From CBDCAS01 sp965214015 (GTDB taxonomy: Bacteria > Pseudomonadota > Gammaproteobacteria > Coxiellales > Coxiellaceae), in contig CBDCAS010000021.1 of NCBI GenBank assembly GCA_965214015.1, positions 62,001 through 126,000 on the forward strand: a stretch of 64,000 nucleotides of DNA. The letters run 5' to 3'. The notes under the pieces are model-generated. The model was not told the DNA's origin. It searched no databases and saw only the letters and a program-made list of their open reading frames with translations. Below, piece by piece: positions 27,219-35,209 of this stretch. A program made the position numbers and the translations under genes. The first letter of the stretch is position 1; each line of letters starts with the position of its first letter.

Positions 27219-27246
27219 GAGTCTGGTGACATATTCGGAAGATAAG
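27219..27246 (+). repeat. Possible relic of a Tn3-family terminal repeat
   Basis: This stretch shares the block GACATATTCGGA with both ends of the intact Tn3-family transposon at 40023 and 46182, and the outer GTC aligns too. No transposon genes adjoin it. It may be a solo end or deletion scar; chance cannot be excluded for a 12-base match. Confidence 0.3.
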
Positions 27247-27296
27247 CAGAAAACTTTGTTAAGAATAGTACTTAATAAGCCCCTGTGTTTTACATA

Positions 27297-27627
27297 TTAT
27301 GCTTTTCTTAGAAGCAAAGAAATATAATGACCGATTCGATTACGAAGTGACATTTTAAAGTTGGGAATATGACGAGCGCAATAAATAAAACGCAATACTC
27401 TTTTTTTTGTTTGATTCTTTAGCCACTTTTTCGGAAGAGTTTGCTCTGGTTTAATGTCATACAGATGATCAGGATGGTGCTTTAAGTAGTTACTATGAGG
27501 CAGTTTTTGGGGTTCTATATTCATGCCTTTAGGAGCACAAGACCAACCACGCCCTTGACGAAAACTTTTCAAACGAAACTTAAATCCATCCACTATATCA
27601 AACCCAATGCGCTGCAAATAATCTTTA
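27297..27627 (-). pseudogene. C-terminal part of a methyltransferase gene split by an IS630 element
   Basis: This is the distal part of the gene whose proximal part is at 28656-29431. Joining the two with a single copy of the TA target gives an uninterrupted frame of 369 codons, reading NYFDALTLKDYLQRIGFDIV across the junction. The C-terminal residues are basic (KKWLKNQTKKRVLRFIYCAR). The fragment has no start of its own. Confidence 0.88.
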
Positions 27628-28655
27628 TAGCGCCATCCTATAGAGTTTAGCGTTCAAGATGAGTATAATGTCGCTCTTTAGGATCAAAAAATGCCAGCAG
27701 CTTATCCACTAGAACTACGGCAACGAGCCGTTTCCCATTATCGAAAAGGTGGGAGTACGCAACTTGAAACAGCTGAACTATTCAAAATTGGCATAGCGAC
27801 GTTACGTATTTATTTGCGTCGTGATGAACAAAATGATTTAGCCCCCAAACCTTATCAACGTGGTAGAAAGCCTGTCATATCAGGAAATCACCTGCAAAAA
27901 ATTGAGAGTTGGGTAACGGATAAACCTGATATTCGAGTTAAGCATCTGTGTAAAAAATATAAGCACTATTACAAAAAAACGGTGAGTCAATCGATGATGT
28001 CTCGCGCTTTAAAAACATTAGCGATAACGCGAAAAAAGAAAAGTCTTTTTGCACAGGAGCAGTTACGTCCGGACGTCGAAAAAAAAGACAGGCGCACATA
28101 AAAAAATATAAGGACGTTGACCCAGAACGCCTGATTTTTATTGATGAAATGGGGGCTTACCTGAATATGGTGCTCAATTATGCACGTGCGCCAATCGGAC
28201 AACGCGTGCATATGCCGAAGCCATTTAATCGTGGTATGAAACTTTCGGTCATTGGTGCAATATCAACAGCACGCGTTGAAGCTTCATTGTATGGACCATG
28301 AGCAACTGATGGCGATATCTTTTATCATTTCATTGCTCACGATTTATGCCCAATATTACAGCCGCATCATATTGTTTTACTTGATAATGTCGGCTTTCAT
28401 AAGACTCAGCGTGTACAGGATGCAATACATGCTACAGGTGCGAGTATCGATTTCTTGCCCCCGTACTCACCTGATTTTAATCCCATTGAAATGGCTTGGT
28501 CTTTTGTTAAGAATATTTTACAAGAAATAGAAGCTAGAACTTTGGCGTCGTTTCAAAAGGCACTTAAGTATGCATTAGAAAAAATTACTGAAAACAAATT
28601 GCTTGGATGGTTTCAACATGCTGGTTACCGATCGACTCTATAGGATGGCGCTATA
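27626..28655 (+). mobile_element. IS630-family insertion sequence, complete ends
   Basis: Perfect 21-bp inverted repeats lie at 27626-27646 and 28635-28655, each beginning with the TA that IS630/Tc1-type elements duplicate on insertion. The element is about 1.03 kb, carries one transposase frame in two phases, and has inserted in the middle of a methyltransferase gene. The ends are identical, so the insertion looks recent. A shrunken relative lies at 33.0 kb. Confidence 0.92.
27691..28643 (+). pseudogene. IS630-family transposase with frameshift and internal stop
   Basis: The first phase (27691-28101, 136 residues) encodes the HTH part (MPAAYPLELRQRAVSHYRKG). The DDE part continues in the -1 frame from an eight-A run at 28079-28086: IFIDEMGAYL (first Asp), VLLDNVGFHKT (second Asp) and SPDFNPIEMAWS (Glu). 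The A-run could support programmed -1 frameshifting, which some insertion sequences use. However, an in-frame TGA at 28299-28301 interrupts the DDE domain between the first and second Asp. Unless the stop is a sequencing error, the copy is inactive. The final stop lies inside the right inverted repeat. Confidence 0.88.
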
Positions 28656-29431
28656 AGAGTCAGGGCATCAAAGTAATTTAAGTGATTAATAATTAGATCG
28701 CTTGGTTGTTGAGACAATTGCCAGCGTAAATAAGTTGGCCAAATATCCTCATAACCATTTGGCGTTAATATATAAAGATAACCACCTGGCTTCAATAGAT
28801 GGAAACAGTGACTAAGAAATTTAGCTGGGTTAGTTAAGTGTTCTAACAGGTCTCTTGAATATATAAAATCAAACTGTTCGCTAGGTAATTTATCTAAATT
28901 TTCCGGAATAGATAACATAGTATTAAATCCATGCGATCGTTTAATGTCTTCTAAAATTTGATCGACAATATCTATGCAGGTAATTTCTGCCTTGGGGAAC
29001 ATTTCTGATAATCCACGAGCAAAATAGCCTCCTCCTGGGCCAATTTCAGCAATGTGTTTCGGTGAAATATGATTATTTTCTAAATAGGCTGAAAAACGAA
29101 CTGCTGTACGAAATTCTCGACGATAGATATTAGTAAACTTATGGTATGACAACGATTGACGTTGATAGACATCATAGGCACTACAACCTTTTACTAATTG
29201 CTCCTCACTAAGCATAGGATCAACTTGCATGTGCCGACAAGCACTACATTGCACTACATCTAAATCGGCAATATCCCAATAAAAAAAAGCACCTATCTTA
29301 TTTCCTATTTTGCTACCACAAAAGGAACAAATGTGTTTTCTTTGTGTTTGTTTACCCTGTAGTAATTTTTTATTGTCAAGCGTTAATACTTGCTTTAGGT
29401 GATTTAAATTTCCAGCTATATTTGTATTCAT
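28656..29431 (-). pseudogene. N-terminal part of a SAM-dependent methyltransferase split by IS630
   Basis: The fragment has an N-terminal zinc-finger-like cysteine set (CSFCGSK and CSACRHMQ), then a class I methyltransferase fold: SAM-binding motif IAEIGPGGGYFARGL, acidic ITCIDIVD, motif DFIYSRDLLEHL and the LKPGGYLYILTPNG strand. Such proteins often modify sugars or small molecules in envelope biosynthesis, but the substrate is not clear. The reading frame runs into the IS630 right end and stops there. The catalytic domain core lies in this fragment, so a truncated product might still fold; loss of function is more likely. Confidence 0.88.
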
Positions 29432-29455
29432 ATACTATAGAGTTTATACCATAAA

Positions 29456-29484
29456 GTGTGAAGATCAGAAAATAATCTTCACAC
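29456..29484 (-). terminator. Hairpin downstream of the 118-residue gene
   Basis: A perfect 10-bp stem GTGTGAAGAT/ATCTTCACAC with a nine-base loop lies 18 bases beyond the stop of the minus-strand gene at 29502. On that strand it is followed by TTTAT, a short T-tract, so termination is plausible but not strong. Confidence 0.5.
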
Positions 29485-29501
29485 CTTAATGCACTCAAGT
29501 G

Positions 29502-29858
29502 TTAAATCTTAGAACAACTGAGTCGAATGCTTGCCTCTGTTGCTAACGTTGCATTGTAAAAATTAGCATGATAGTTTCCTACGTCGGGAACCATAAGCCT
29601 AGCATCTGCTGTGACAGCCAATGATAAGTGAGTCCGTGGAGGAGATTTAATTTTTAAACCAGGTGAAGCACCTGAAGGCCCTCTAAGGTCGACTAAATAA
29701 CCACCATCTATCTCATCAAAATGACATATATAAACCTCTCCTTTCTGAAAACCAGTAAATTCAATGATACGACCGCTATGGCTATAAACAGTATAATTAC
29801 AAGTAGTTTCAACTGGGCAAACTTCATATGGAGAATCTGCATAAATAATCCCAGCCAT
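29502..29858 (-). CDS. Hypothetical protein of 118 residues
   Basis: I do not recognise this protein. It is predicted to be mostly beta-strand, with no signal peptide or membrane helix. It has four cysteines, three of them in the first 50 residues (EVCPVETTC and YICHF) and one in the C-terminal LSCSKI. Glycine and proline are frequent in the middle (RGPSGASPGLKIKSPPRTH). A stem-loop follows the stop, and the flanks are an IS-disrupted methyltransferase and a degenerate interval. The open frame, distinct codon pattern and terminator support a real gene, but expression is unproven. Confidence 0.5.
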   Translation of the reverse strand: MAGIIYADSPYEVCPVETTCNYTVYSHSGRIIEFTGFQKGEVYICHFDEIDGGYLVDLRGPSGASPGLKIKSPPRTHLSLAVTADARLMVPDVGNYHANFYNATLATEASIRLSCSKI

Positions 29859-30382
29859 AGCGACTAAAATCTCAAAATGAATAGGTTAACTTTCAAATCT
29901 TACTGCATAATCCATCGCCTTAAATAAGCAATATGAAGAAGTTTAAGAAGTTGACAGATTAATGCTAATGAAATAGATTGTTAGCTACTTGGCCTGACAT
30001 CAAAAAATTATGGACAATAAAATGTCTTACAGTCAGTGTTCATTTAGCACTGCTTTTTTTAATTTTTGAAAAAATTTTTACTTATGAGAAAGTAACAAAT
30101 AAATTAGGAATTTTAATTAAAAAACAAAAGCGTCGTTTTCAATATTTGACTAAAGACCAGAAATCGTTGGTGATCTAACTATCTTAGCTATATCGACAAC
30201 CAAAGATGCAAAACAACGTACTATGTGTGTAGAAAAGTGGGCTAAATCCACATTTGAGGCTTGGTCTGAACATCAAAAACTTAGTTAGTGGGCAATAAAG
30301 CATATACTCCTGGCGTCAATTGCTCTCAAACTGTAAATTTTTGATACAAATTAGGATTTAAGGTATTTATTAAGTAGTTCAA
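29859..30382. other. Interval without an intact gene
   Basis: About 520 bases. Two short open stretches on the plus strand look degenerate: 29978-30178 (TIKCLTVSVHLALLFLIFEK) and, in another frame around 30164-30288, GDLTILAISTTKDAKQ to FEAWSEHQKLS. Together they may be remains of one frameshifted gene. I cannot name the family. No RNA gene or clear promoter for sdhE was seen. Confidence 0.4.
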
Positions 30383-30664
30383 ATGGTTGAATTCAATAAT
30401 CATAATATTAATAAAAGTGGTAAACAAGGGCAGCTTAGGTGGAAATGTCGGCGTGGCTTATTAGAACTCGATAAAGTACTTTTGCCTTTTTTAGACTATC
30501 ATTACGCTAAACTCTCGCCAGTAGAAAAAAAAATATTTGAACGCCTACTAGAAGAAGAAGACCCTACTTTGCAAGCCTGGTTTATGCGCATAAAAACTCC
30601 TAAAGATAAGCAATTAGCATCTATGGTAGAACATATCCGCTCTATACTAAAACAACAAAAATAA
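30383..30664 (+). CDS. sdhE: SdhE, FAD assembly factor 2 family
   Basis: A 93-residue SdhE/Sdh5 family protein with the signature RRGLLELDKVLLPF (the RGxxE motif is present) and FERLLEEEDPTLQAWF. The family promotes covalent attachment of FAD to succinate dehydrogenase and fumarate reductase. The first 15 residues are variable, so a later start is possible. It is convergent with relA, 20 bases apart. Confidence 0.9.
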   Translation: MVEFNNHNINKSGKQGQLRWKCRRGLLELDKVLLPFLDYHYAKLSPVEKKIFERLLEEEDPTLQAWFMRIKTPKDKQLASMVEHIRSILKQQK

Positions 30665-30684
30665 TCAAATAGTACAGTACAATT

Positions 30685-32856
30685 TTAGATACGACGTGCG
30701 TTGATCACAGAAGTTATACTATGGAACCTTAATAAAAGCTTATTTAAAGCCTCTTTATTTCTAACTTCGATAGTAAAATTAATATGGATACAATCTTGTG
30801 ATCTATCAACCTGGGATTGCACGCTTACAATGGGAATTTTTTCATATGCCATGATAGTAGCGATCTCACCTAATAATCCACTGCGATCACTGGCTTCAAT
30901 TAAAATGTTAACAGGATAGAGGTCTGTTTTTTCTGTTCCCCAACGTGCTGATAAAATACGTTCAGAACGATGTATCATTGCTTGTTGAATATTGTGACAA
31001 TTCTCATTATGGATGGTGACACCATGCCCTTGAGTGACATAACTTAGAATACAATCTCCAGGAATAGGTTTACAACACTTTGCAATACTTGCTAATACAT
31101 TATTGATACCAGCTACTACAAGATGGGAATCTGTTGTTTTTTTAATAGGGTGCTGCTTTTTATGATCAATACTTTTTTTATTAAGCTCTGGTGAGCTTTC
31201 TGCAATAGAAAATTGTTGATTTTTTAAATAATTAACAACTGTAACAATACCTAAATCACCTCGACCCAAAGCTGCCATCAAAGCTTCTGAAGTTTTAAAA
31301 TTAAATGCCTGATAAGCTTTATTAATATCTGATTTTTTCAATCCTCCACGACGATAATATTTTTCCCAAAGCGCATGACCTTTTTCTAAGTGATATTTAA
31401 AATTTGATTTTTTAAACCAGAGAGCTACTTTTTGTCGTGCTTGATGTGTAGTCAAGTAACCCGCACTAACAGGCAACCAGTCACGACTTGGTTTAGATTC
31501 CTGACTGGTAATAATCTCAATACAATCTCCTGTATTTAATTTGTAAGTTAACGGCACTAATGCACCATTGATTTTAGCACCACGACAACGGTGGCCAACT
31601 TCAGTATGAAGACAATAAGCAAAGTCTAGTGGTGTAGCGCCAGCTGCTAAATCAAATACATCACCTTGAGGTGTTAATACATAGACTCGGTCCTCAAAAA
31701 CTTTTGAATATAGATTTTCACTGGTATTATGATTTTGTTCTTGCCATTTCATAATGTGACGCAGACGATTAATTTTTTCCTCATAGTGGCAGTGACTATT
31801 TTCTTTATATTTCCAATGAGCAGCAGAACCACATTCTGCATCATGATGCATTTGATGAGTACGAATTTGAATCTCGATATTAAGTCGATTAGGACCTCTA
31901 ACAGCTGTATGAATAGATTGGTAACCATTAGACTTTGGTTTAGCAATGTAATCACTGAATTCTGTTTGAATAGGAGACCATTGCGAGTGAATGCTTCCTA
32001 ATACAGTGTAACAGTCTTCAATGTTAGGTACTAATATACGAAAAGCTAAAAAATCGTATAATCCTTCAAAACTAAGCTGTTTTACTTGCATTTTTTTATA
32101 AATACTAAAAATATGCTTAGCACGGCCACTAACAGAAAAATCTTTAATCGCTTCTTTCTCTAATAATTGCTTGAGCTCACCAATCCCATGAGTAATATAT
32201 TGTTCACGATCACTGCAATCAACCTTTAAAAATTTTTTTATTTCAGTATATTGTTCCTTATTTAAAATTTGAAAAGCTAAGTCCTCAAGCTGCCATTGTA
32301 TTTTGCCAATGCCAAGAGAGTTAGCAAGTGGCGCATAGATATCAAAAGTTTGTTGTGCAAAGGCTTGTTTCTCTACAATATCATTCTGATATAAATATTT
32401 TAAAATTGCTAAGCATTCAGCAAGTTTAATAAATACAATACGTATATCATCAATCATAGCCAATAGCATTTTTCGCAAATTATCTATTTTCTTTCGAACA
32501 GTAATTTTTAATAGTGATTGTGCTGATCCAATACGTTGCGTATTTTTCAACATTTTGCAGATGCTAGCCCCTAGCTGTTTTTCTATTGTCTGCAGATCAA
32601 CAGAGCCATAATAAACGGCAGGATAGCTAATAGCAGTTGCCAGTGTTTCACTATCCGCATTTAATGGGAGTAACTCTTGTGCTATCGCTAAGCCTTGATT
32701 CAATATATTATCCGCAAAACTGGGTACTATTTTATCATTGAGACCCTCAACAAATGTACAGGCTTGTGATAATAGGTGAGCATCAATGTGATGCGATTGT
32801 TGTACTACTTGTTGCAGCCATTTTTTTGTAGATTCAGATAGATGATTCATAATCAA
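30685..32856 (-). CDS. relA: RelA-type (p)ppGpp synthetase
   Basis: A 723-residue RelA/SpoT homologue. The N-terminal hydrolase region lacks the His-Asp motif (it reads AISYPAVYYGSVDLQ), as in monofunctional RelA. The synthetase domain is intact: DYIAKPKSNGYQSIHTAVRG and EIQIRTHQMHHDAECGSAAHWKYKE. A TGS domain (RVYVLTPQGDVFDLAAGATPLDFAY), a zinc-finger/helical region with CCKPIPGD and a C-terminal ACT domain follow. It would make (p)ppGpp in response to uncharged tRNA on the ribosome. ATG codons at 32856 and 32850 are both possible. Confidence 0.95.
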   Translation of the reverse strand: MIMNHLSESTKKWLQQVVQQSHHIDAHLLSQACTFVEGLNDKIVPSFADNILNQGLAIAQELLPLNADSETLATAISYPAVYYGSVDLQTIEKQLGASICKMLKNTQRIGSAQSLLKITVRKKIDNLRKMLLAMIDDIRIVFIKLAECLAILKYLYQNDIVEKQAFAQQTFDIYAPLANSLGIGKIQWQLEDLAFQILNKEQYTEIKKFLKVDCSDREQYITHGIGELKQLLEKEAIKDFSVSGRAKHIFSIYKKMQVKQLSFEGLYDFLAFRILVPNIEDCYTVLGSIHSQWSPIQTEFSDYIAKPKSNGYQSIHTAVRGPNRLNIEIQIRTHQMHHDAECGSAAHWKYKENSHCHYEEKINRLRHIMKWQEQNHNTSENLYSKVFEDRVYVLTPQGDVFDLAAGATPLDFAYCLHTEVGHRCRGAKINGALVPLTYKLNTGDCIEIITSQESKPSRDWLPVSAGYLTTHQARQKVALWFKKSNFKYHLEKGHALWEKYYRRGGLKKSDINKAYQAFNFKTSEALMAALGRGDLGIVTVVNYLKNQQFSIAESSPELNKKSIDHKKQHPIKKTTDSHLVVAGINNVLASIAKCCKPIPGDCILSYVTQGHGVTIHNENCHNIQQAMIHRSERILSARWGTEKTDLYPVNILIEASDRSGLLGEIATIMAYEKIPIVSVQSQVDRSQDCIHINFTIEVRNKEALNKLLLRFHSITSVINARRI

Positions 32857-32928
32857 ACCAGAACTATTTCAACGCATTAGAATGATAGCTTTGATAGTGC
32901 TGTCAATCAAAGCATTTTATAAAATAGA

Positions 32929-33000
32929 TTATTTGATAGGTTTTTTGCGCGCGCTGTAGTGGCGTTCCTGACGATTAACATCAATATATTTATCAGTAAT
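32929..33000 (-). pseudogene. C-terminal fragment of a tyrosine recombinase
   Basis: On the minus strand 23 codons read ITDKYIDVNRQERHYSARKK and then PIK and a stop. This resembles the end of the intact recombinase at 46930-48237 (ITDQYIDVELFERAKTAKQK), including the active-site tyrosine. The rest of the gene is missing, cut at about 33000 where the inverted sequence at 33002 begins. Confidence 0.7.
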
Positions 33001-33001
33001 T

Positions 33002-33020
33002 AGAGGGTGTCTTTAAACCT
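33002..33020. repeat. Inverted copy of the sequence at 39712-39730
   Basis: AGAGGGTGTCTTTAAACCT occurs here and, as its exact complement, at 39712-39730; four flanking bases extend the match to 23. It stands exactly at the junction between the recombinase fragment and the IS630 fragment. It is probably the end of an insertion sequence whose body is lost, or of a composite element spanning 33.0-39.7 kb. Confidence 0.65.
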
Positions 33021-33021
33021 T

Positions 33022-33178
33022 ATAGCATAATCCTAACGTATTTACTTGCGTCGTGATGAACAAAATAATTTAGCTCCCAAAACTTATCAGCAAAGTTATT
33101 ATAAAAAGACTGTCAGTCAATCAATGATGTCTCGCACCTTGAAAGCATTAGCGATAACACGCAAGAAGAAAAGCCTTT
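33022..33178 (+). pseudogene. Internally deleted IS630-family remnant
   Basis: From about 33037 the sequence matches the HTH part of the intact IS630 transposase at 27.7 kb (YLRRDEQNNLAPK, then YYKKTVSQSMMSRTLKALAITRKKKSLF). About 100 bases are deleted between the two blocks, and the DDE part is missing. The first bases, TATAGCATAATCCTA, resemble the inverted repeat of the intact element. The fragment ends abruptly at the maturase remnant. Confidence 0.8.
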
Positions 33179-33500
33179 TTGGCTTTGGCGAAGAAAGTCC
33201 AATTGCGAAAGCCTACTGTGCGAAAATATTTCTTTTTCACCCAGAAACTGCCTTTATTAGGATGCCTTCGTTTGGCCCAGCGCCAAATTAGCTTAAATAA
33301 GCGGTGTTCAATAGATTCAAAAGTGCGTTTAGAGCAAACGTGTTGGATAGTAGTTCGTCCACCCACGAATCTTCGAATTTAACAGGTAGATGAGATCAAC
33401 CGTTTTGCTTGCCCAATTATCACGAATAACTTTCTTTAAATCAGCAAGAAATGCTTTAACGTTGGCTTTGGCTGGTTTGCATATTCGCGTGAATTTGAAC
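33179..33500 (-). pseudogene. Group II intron reverse transcriptase/maturase remnant
   Basis: On the minus strand one frame reads KANVKAFLADLKKVIRDNWASKTVDL to LLNSKIRGWTNYY, and a second frame continues CSKRTFESIEHRLFKLIWRWAKRRHPNK. Together they match the maturase X-domain of group II intron proteins, joined by a frameshift near 33355. The reverse transcriptase core is absent. No intact group II intron RNA structure was recognised around it. Confidence 0.75.
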
Positions 33501-33637
33501 AGAGATTATTATGATGTTGTAGGGTGCTTATTTTCTGCATTCACTAATTGCTCTACTATTGCCTAGTGTCCAACATGACAATAATCGGTGAGCAAATTCG
33601 GGAGAATACGCAGCACTGACATAAGCGCCGAGATATG

Positions 33638-33715
33638 TCACTTTTCAGCAGCTGAGCCTACCTGGAATGCTAATATTTTGTTCAAGTCAAAGGCATTATC
33701 ATTTGTCCCTCGCAT
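33638..33715 (-). pseudogene. Possible Tn3 transposase C-terminal relic
   Basis: A 25-codon minus-strand piece reads GTNDNAFDLNKILAFQ, resembling the end of Tn3-family TnpA (the intact copy here ends ANDSPFDMDKILSLKLAG). It stops at 33638. The match is short, so this is tentative. The bases between 33501 and 33637 show no other feature. Confidence 0.4.
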
Positions 33716-33739
33716 AGGGAGTATTCTACAAACTGTATA

Positions 33740-34786
33740 CTATCTATTGTACGAAGTAATATTAGGTACTTTCAGACTATTTTTATCGATATCAGCCCAT
33801 AATGAATAAATATTTCGGTTTACTTGATCTAAATGGCAAGAAGTATTATATGCTGAATTTAAAGTCAGCTTATGTACTAACTGTTTAAGTAGCATTTTTA
33901 CTCGTTCTATAAAACTAATTTCACGTAGAATAGATGCGTTAGAATGACGTCGTCCCAATGCCTGATCCGTCACTCCTTGCATTAATATACATTGTTCTTT
34001 AATATTTTTCACAAAAGTAATTCTCGACCTTTCTAAACTACTTTGGATTAATTGGCAGTCACATTTCTCCAAAATTGAACTGATTTCTTTCTTATAATCA
34101 TCAATTATAAAATTTTTTCTAATAATAAATTCTTCTATATTATCTTTTAACTCTTTTATTTCACACTGAAGAACCTCTTGCTGACATTGAGAAAAAGTAT
34201 TTTCTACCTCTTTTACTTCTTTTTGAAGAAATTCATAATAGCAGCCAAGCTTTTTATGCTGTGCTATGCGTTCTTTTATTGCAATACGTTGTTCCTTGTC
34301 TTCTATCTGTAAATTATCAACTTGTTCCATATGGTCATCAATGATTGAAAACAATGGATAAAAAATTACTTGATCACCATAAGCATTCTTTAGCATTGAT
34401 TTAAATGTTTCTAAACAAATTCCAATTTTTTCTAAATAACCTAAATAATTAGAAAATTTTGATGCTCTTTCAGAAGATTCCAACTTGGATTGTATATCAA
34501 TTAAAGTATCAAAAAAAAATTTAAAGGAATGATCAGATTTTAAATCTATAAAGGTTTTATTCCCTGCCGCTTGCGGCAGGGTAGTTAATTTATTTTCTTC
34601 ATTTCGAAATTTTAATATTTTTTCAAATGCTAAGTATACTATACCAACTATATTACCAAATGTTTCCTTAGTCTGAGCTTTAAGGAAATAAGATTCAGAC
34701 ACAGGTTCTTCAAAGGCATTACAAAGATTAGATTGGAGTGATTCAATCAATTGGTTCAACGTCTCATTCTTTAGTATTGCCATCAA
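33740..34786 (-). CDS. Coiled-coil protein of 348 residues, function unknown
   Basis: I recognise no family. The middle (about residues 140-260) is rich in Glu, Lys, Gln and Ile with heptad-like spacing (VENTFSQCQQEVLQCEIKELKDNIEEF), indicating coiled coil. No signal peptide or membrane segment is evident. AT-rich codon use and style resemble the 831-residue protein at 17.9 kb, and their C-terminal regions have loosely similar patterns, but I cannot show homology. The frame contains a GC-rich palindrome at 34562-34581 that encodes LPQAAG. A second ATG lies one codon after the first. Confidence 0.65.
   Translation of the reverse strand: MMAILKNETLNQLIESLQSNLCNAFEEPVSESYFLKAQTKETFGNIVGIVYLAFEKILKFRNEENKLTTLPQAAGNKTFIDLKSDHSFKFFFDTLIDIQSKLESSERASKFSNYLGYLEKIGICLETFKSMLKNAYGDQVIFYPLFSIIDDHMEQVDNLQIEDKEQRIAIKERIAQHKKLGCYYEFLQKEVKEVENTFSQCQQEVLQCEIKELKDNIEEFIIRKNFIIDDYKKEISSILEKCDCQLIQSSLERSRITFVKNIKEQCILMQGVTDQALGRRHSNASILREISFIERVKMLLKQLVHKLTLNSAYNTSCHLDQVNRNIYSLWADIDKNSLKVPNITSYNR
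34562..34581. repeat. GC-rich 9-bp palindrome inside a coding frame
   Basis: CCCTGCCGC and GCGGCAGGG are separated by TT, a perfect inverted repeat. It is strikingly GC-rich inside an AT-rich gene and keeps the frame open. It looks like a small dispersed palindromic element inserted into the coding sequence; no second copy was spotted in the window. Confidence 0.6.
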
Positions 34787-35209
34787 TAGTATTCGTATAA
34801 TCTTTTAAAACTTTGACATCAACAACATCGTAAATGATATTGGATATATAATCACGTGCCTATCCCATCTAACATAATTGCATCCGTTATTGGCGGTTGC
34901 ATTAACTGGTATTATTTTGTACTTTGCTCAACGCCATTGGGATTTTAAAACCGGAGAGTCGCTAAAAGACGATGCTACGGCTTCGTTAAAGCGAGCGCTA
35001 TATTTCAAAGGTTGTATTTAGATCTATAAGGCTATGAATATTATGCTTGATTAATTTCTACAGAATCGCAGGAGAGCCAGATTTCCTAGATTCTGTGAGG
35101 ATTAACAGGTCTATGGGAAGCGTATACAAAAAAACTGGACAGAAGGGAATTTTTTAAGTACATTTCGTACTTAAAGGCTATATTAACTATTCATAAGGTA
35201 GAGTGTGTA
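34787..35209. other. Interval upstream of the repeat-rich secreted protein
   Basis: About 420 bases with no intact gene. Around 34895-35020 a short plus-strand stretch reads LTGIILYFAQRHWDFKTGESLKDDATASLK, possibly a decayed gene of unknown family. At 35153-35175 a perfect 9-bp stem TTTAAGTAC/GTACTTAAA with a five-base loop lies 34 bases before the next start, followed by a TATATT. It could be a leader hairpin or the end of the lost gene. Confidence 0.45.

Noticed and set aside
33588..33809. Plus-strand frame of 73 codons
   Set aside because: It has no recognisable sequence and overlaps the possible Tn3 relic and the end of the coiled-coil gene on the other strand.
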